Part shown: piece by piece, positions 61,115-64,000 of the stretch
How positions within the stretch are numbered: the first letter of the stretch is position 1
How the letters are laid out: each line of letters opens with the position of its first letter
Assembly: GCA_963732225.1 (NCBI GenBank)
Contig: CAVSYR010000004.1
Location: forward strand, 1-64,000
Length of the DNA: 64,000 bases
Direction: 5' to 3'
DNA from: VRUE01 sp963732225
Lineage (GTDB): Bacteria > Actinomycetota > Thermoleophilia > Solirubrobacterales > 70-9
Notes under the pieces: model-generated
Told to the model about the DNA's origin: nothing
The model's database searches: none
What the model saw: the letters and a program-made list of their open reading frames with translations, nothing else
Position numbers and translations under genes: made by a program

Positions 61115-61990
61115 GTGGCGAACTATAGCGATCTGCCGGATGCTTTGCGAAGATGGCGTATCGCAATTCGTGATCACGAACAGCTCTCGCTCTTCGAGGA
61201 AGCACGGAACGCGGCGCCCGATCTCTCCGACGAAGCCCTGATGCGGGTCCTCTGCGAGCAGCTGCTCGACGAAGGTGAAGTCGAGGGGCCACCGACACCG
61301 GTGCAGATGCTTGCCTCGATCCGGGGAATAACGGACATCAAGGTCGTCGACCAGCCCTTTGCCGGGGTTCTGGCCCCTGGCGAGAGCGGGCTCGCGGTGA
61401 GAGTCCGGCGGGGCGACGGTCGTGAGCGCCAGCGGTTCACGATATGTCACGAGGCCGGCCACACCCTGCTGCCGGGTTTCCGCCAAAAACGCCAGTACCG
61501 CTGCAACGGCGAGCGAACCTGGCTCGAGCGGATGTGCGACGTGGCCGGTGCCGAGCTGCTGCTGCCGAAGCGCTTCTTCGAGCCGCGGATGGCGGCAGGA
61601 GACTTCGACTTGAAGACCGTCGAGGAGCTTGCCTGGGTCTTCGACGCGAGCATCGAGGCGAGCGCGCGGCGAGCCGTCAACCTGCACAGTGAGCCGGCCC
61701 TGCTCTTGGTGCTGAGCGACCGCCATAAGCCTGCCGAGAACGGGCGGGAGGGCGAATGCTCGACGAAGCTGCGTCTCGACTACAGCGTCCGCCAGGGAGA
61801 GTGGCCGCATCTGATGCGCCACAAATCGGCGAGCGAGGCCAGGCTCGGCCGGACCTTGGAGGAGGAGATACTGAGCGAGACGGGAAACATCGACGAGCTG
61901 AGCGTCGAGGAGATTGGGCCGGTGCAGGTCAGTGCCAAGCGCTACGGAAAACAGGGAAGAGTGCTCGCGCTCGTGCGCCGCACGAGCTGA
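61115..61990 (+). CDS. ImmA/IrrE-family metallopeptidase
   Basis: 291 residues from GTG 61115 (start approximate). The zinc motif is H112-E113-A-G-H116 in ERQRFTICHEAGHTLLPGF; ERMCDVAGAELLLPKRFFEP is the usual distal Glu region. It lies upstream of, and in the same direction as, an Xre protein. ImmA-type peptidases cleave a partner Xre repressor. The C-terminal 100 residues (LLLVLSDRHKP, KRYGKQGRVLALVRRTS) are an extra domain of unknown use. Confidence 0.8.
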   Translation: MANYSDLPDALRRWRIAIRDHEQLSLFEEARNAAPDLSDEALMRVLCEQLLDEGEVEGPPTPVQMLASIRGITDIKVVDQPFAGVLAPGESGLAVRVRRGDGRERQRFTICHEAGHTLLPGFRQKRQYRCNGERTWLERMCDVAGAELLLPKRFFEPRMAAGDFDLKTVEELAWVFDASIEASARRAVNLHSEPALLLVLSDRHKPAENGREGECSTKLRLDYSVRQGEWPHLMRHKSASEARLGRTLEEEILSETGNIDELSVEEIGPVQVSAKRYGKQGRVLALVRRTS

Positions 61991-62009
61991 GTGGCAAGGA
62001 GGAGGAACG

Positions 62010-62414
62010 ATGGCCAAACGGGAAACGATCGGCGCCAAGATCAAGCGCTACCGGGAGGAACGGGGGATGAGCGCGACGCAGCTCTCAGAGAGGTCTGGGG
62101 TCTCCAAGAGCTATATCTCGGAGCTCGAAAATCCGAAGGACGGGACCAAGAACCCCTCGGCGGAAGTTCTCTATGAGATCGCCCGGGCCCTCGGGGTGGC
62201 GATGTCGGATCTGATGGGACGGCCGATCATCATCGCGCCACCTACAGAGCCCCCGGACTCCTTGCAGGCGTTCATCAAGGCGCATCGCGATGTACCGGAG
62301 GCGGACATCGAAATGCTCAGCCAAATTCAGTTTCGGGGTGAGCCGCCCAAGAGCATCGAGCGCTGGGAGTTCATTTACCAGGCGATCAAGAACAGTCAGT
62401 CGATGGACAGCTAG
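62010..62414 (+). CDS. Xre-family DNA-binding protein
   Basis: 134 residues; ATG at 62010 with GGAGGAGG before it. HTH_3: ETIGAKIKRYREERGMSATQ, LSERSGVSKSYISELENP, SAEVLYEIARALGVAMSDLM. The C-terminal 60 residues (PDSLQAFIKAHRDVPEADIE) may be the part recognised by the neighbouring peptidase. ImmA-Xre pairs regulate mobile elements or stress operons. Confidence 0.8.
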   Translation: MAKRETIGAKIKRYREERGMSATQLSERSGVSKSYISELENPKDGTKNPSAEVLYEIARALGVAMSDLMGRPIIIAPPTEPPDSLQAFIKAHRDVPEADIEMLSQIQFRGEPPKSIERWEFIYQAIKNSQSMDS

Positions 62415-62429
62415 TAGCGGCCTTCGGCC

Positions 62430-62705
62430 TCAGGCTGGGGCGCCAGCACGGTGTCGGGTGTGGGCGTAGAGGGTCTCGGGCGCGATATCGGCTTCGTTTG
62501 GCCAGATGATCGTCGCGCCCTCGTCATCGACGCGGAGACGAGCAAAGAAGTCACGCTCGCGCAGCGGCTCGAAGACCCCGCCGAGGTGGGCGAGATAGCC
62601 GAGGTCCACCTCGGACTCGGTCCCGTCCTCGAAACGGACCTGGACCAAGTAGCCGTTGGTGGGGGTCGCCTCGATCAGCTGTGGAGTGGAGCGCATACCC
62701 TTCAT
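62430..62705 (-). CDS. DUF2442 protein (antitoxin-like)
   Basis: 91 residues; ATG overlaps the DUF4160 stop (ATGA). PQLIEATPTNGYLVQVRFED, GTESEVDLGYLAHLGGVFEP, LRERDFFARLRVDDEGATII, WPNEADIAPETLY. The W-x-NEADIAPE-like motif is the DUF2442 signature. By family it pairs with DUF4160. Confidence 0.75.
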   Translation of the reverse strand: MKGMRSTPQLIEATPTNGYLVQVRFEDGTESEVDLGYLAHLGGVFEPLRERDFFARLRVDDEGATIIWPNEADIAPETLYAHTRHRAGAPA

Positions 62706-62968
62706 GGTAGGGGGTCGATCCGCCGCAGGGCCTCGTGTTTGCGGGCGCGGGCCCAGTTCGCCTGCAGCTCGGCTTGGTGCGCTTCTGCCCACTCAAAAAC
62801 GAGGCGGCGAGCGCGGGCCGGCAGCTGTCCTGCAATCAGCTCCAGGGTCTCGATCTCGATTGAGGCCTCGTACTCGCCGTAGGCTGCGTGAAAGTGAGCG
62901 ACCCGATGGTGGCTCTCATCGTGATACATCGTGATCACGATGCCGTAGAAGGCGCTGATCCGAGGCAT
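62702..62968 (-). CDS. DUF4160 protein (toxin-like)
   Basis: 88 residues: MPRISAFYGIVITMYHDESH, HRVAHFHAAYGEYEASIEIE, TLELIAGQLPARARRLVFEW, AEAHQAELQANW. The DUF4160 signature YG..I.MY..EH....HFHA.YGE is complete. DUF4160-DUF2442 pairs are regarded as a toxin-antitoxin-like module. Confidence 0.75.
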   Translation of the reverse strand: MPRISAFYGIVITMYHDESHHRVAHFHAAYGEYEASIEIETLELIAGQLPARARRLVFEWAEAHQAELQANWARARKHEALRRIDPLP

Positions 62969-63731
62969 CGGCTCAATCTCCCAGCCTGTCGAGCATGTCG
63001 GCCATCACTCCGCTGGTGGCCGAAACGAGCAGACAGGTTGGCGGGGTCGACCGACCGGAAGGGCTTTCGGCGGCGGAGGACTTGCCGTGCGGCCAGCTAC
63101 AGCCTTGCGTCGGGCGCAGCAGAGTCGTACCGTCGTCGGCGCGGATGTGCGATGCGGAAGTCATCTCGCTTCATCCAGGGGATCAGGGACTGGTCTCGCC
63201 CCCCCTTCGGGCGAAACGCTCTTCACTGCCTCGTCTAGCGAGCGCCGCCTCGCGTTCGAGCTCTGCCGGATCGATTGGGCATCTCTCTTGGAAAGGGGAA
63301 GGCGATTGAGGACCCTCGCGGCTTTGGGCGTGGCAGGCCGAGTAGGGGCTCCAACCGAGCGACGGGGCCGGAGGAGTCGTGGCGCCCGGGAGCGAGCCGG
63401 CCTCTCACCCCTGTGGGAGGCCGGTGAGCGGACGGGTGCTCGCCGTGGGCCGCGAGTGGCGAGGGCGAGCGCGAGGCCGGGAGCGAGGGGGCTGCCTGCA
63501 CGGTCGAGCCGGCGTCGGCGCGGATGTTGCGGTGCGCAAGTCATTGAGTCCTCCAGGGAATGGAGAGCAAATCTCGCCCCCTCGCGGGCCTGGGTAGGCG
63601 CTTCTCGTCGGCCAAGACGCCGCGGCCGCCAGGCCGCGGCGTCTTGGCTGGACTGAAGAGGGCTCTCTTCGACGTCTTCGAGGGGGACGGCAGTCGCGCT
63701 CTTTCGTGGACTGAGAAGGGGAAGGCGATTC
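62969..63731. other. Spacer with a diverged duplication and a hairpin
   Basis: About 760 bases without a supported gene. Two partly similar segments, near 63135 and near 63510, share gtcggcgcggatgt and a later tccaggg; after each comes a gggaaggcgatt block (63297 and 63718). It also holds the 63611-63648 hairpin. Confidence 0.4.
63611..63648. terminator. Strong 16-bp hairpin, possible terminator
   Basis: GCCAAGACGCCGCGGC / GCCGCGGCGTCTTGGC, six-base loop, perfect. No U-tract. It lies 84 bases downstream (minus direction) of the truncated exported-protein gene stop at 63732. Confidence 0.55.
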
Positions 63732-63998
63732 TCAGCGGGTGCGGCAGGCTCGTACTGCTCCAATCCGCAATCGAGGCCCATCGGCGAAGGTGTAGGTCGC
63801 CTTGGCGATCGTGAGGAAACCGCCGGTGAAGCCGGAGGGGGCGGGGCAGGAGGCGCTCAGGTAGGAGTGGCTCTGACCCGCGTAGCGGTAGCGGCTGGGG
63901 AGCCGGCGCCGGTCAGTAAGCACCGAGTCCTTGAATTCTTCACAGCCTTCAACAAAGCCGTGAATCTTGTAAACACCACGTCGTGGGTTCTTAGCAAA
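63732..63998 (-). CDS. C-terminal part of an exported protein, cut by the window edge
   Basis: The frame runs open to the right edge: VYKIHGFVEGCEEFKDSV, RYRYAGQSHSYLSASCPAPS, GFTGGFLTIAKATYTFADGP, RLRIGAVRACRTR. The Y.G.SHSYL.A.C and final R.C match the C-terminal domain of the exported proteins at 27289 and 28717. The N-terminal part lies beyond the window. Confidence 0.6.
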   Translation of the reverse strand, partial: FAKNPRRGVYKIHGFVEGCEEFKDSVLTDRRRLPSRYRYAGQSHSYLSASCPAPSGFTGGFLTIAKATYTFADGPRLRIGAVRACRTR

Positions 63999-64000
63999 TA

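Noticed and set aside
63161..63781. A 206-codon minus-strand frame across the end of the window
   Set aside because: Arg/Pro-rich low-complexity sequence typical of a shadow frame in GC-rich DNA; it overlaps the better-supported exported-protein remnant at 63732.
1..64000. A CRISPR array
   Set aside because: No regularly spaced direct repeats with unique spacers, and no Cas-like gene, were seen.
1..64000. rRNA genes or complete tRNA genes
   Set aside because: Only the 3' tRNA half at 1398-1443 was found; no rRNA-like stretches.

Overview
The window is high-GC bacterial DNA. The best guess is an actinobacterium of the class Thermoleophilia (Solirubrobacterales-like). Several secreted proteins have the look of that group: an N-terminus of the type PSPATVVALIALALALSG, GDIAKGAVTAKALAPGAV-type repeats, and C-terminal RYRFRAVVPRQAGYPW-type sequence. 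This placement rests on recognition of protein style; no composition or database comparison was run.

Layout. (1) 1-1.4 kb: a small unknown gene divergent from a TetR-type regulator, probably chromosomal flank. (2) 1.4-17.8 kb: an integrative conjugative element module, all on the minus strand: two SSB proteins, a replication-relaxation-like protein, a coupling ATPase, an ECF sigma/anti-sigma fusion, TcpC-, VirB2-, TcpE-, VirB4- and VirB6-like secretion proteins, a cell-wall hydrolase, an Xis-like protein and a tyrosine integrase beside the 3' half of a tRNA gene (the att site). Nearly every gene here is broken by 1-nt frame changes, yet complete proteins can be read by switching frame. (3) 18-24.3 kb: a spacer with a long inverted repeat, two exported proteins, then a ParB, small protein, DprA, zinc-ribbon operon. 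(4) 24.3-32.8 kb: a large serine recombinase with three homing-endonuclease-type repeats, then exported proteins, TetR-type proteins and a DUF3892 pair. (5) 33-39.7 kb: a Liv-type ABC importer (LivM and LivG fused), a Rieske oxygenase, a GntR/UTRA regulator and the substrate-binding lipoprotein; this looks like an uptake and oxidation island for one organic substrate. (6) 40-44.3 kb: a DUF2188 protein, a REC-PAS-HD-GYP protein, small DNA-binding proteins and a PucR-type regulator.

(7) 44.5-63 kb reads as a defence or stress island. A tight three-gene operon encodes a HamA-like nuclease, a HamB-like helicase and an OLD-type ATPase/TOPRIM nuclease (Hachiman-like plus OLD). Further right are a membrane-anchored methyltransferase of unknown architecture, a second OLD protein with a 110-aa partner and a convergent RNxxxH (HEPN-like) protein, a DUF6338 membrane protein followed by three overlapping proline-rich microproteins, an ImmA/IrrE-Xre pair and a DUF4160-DUF2442 pair. 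The window ends in a truncated exported-protein gene.

How it fits together: the int/xis/T4SS block and the serine recombinase provide mobility, ParB/SSB/DprA handle element DNA, and the right-hand part is cargo. The many single-base frame breaks, densest in 1.7-17.8 kb, must be resolved (sequencing error or real decay) before any of the broken genes is called inactive.
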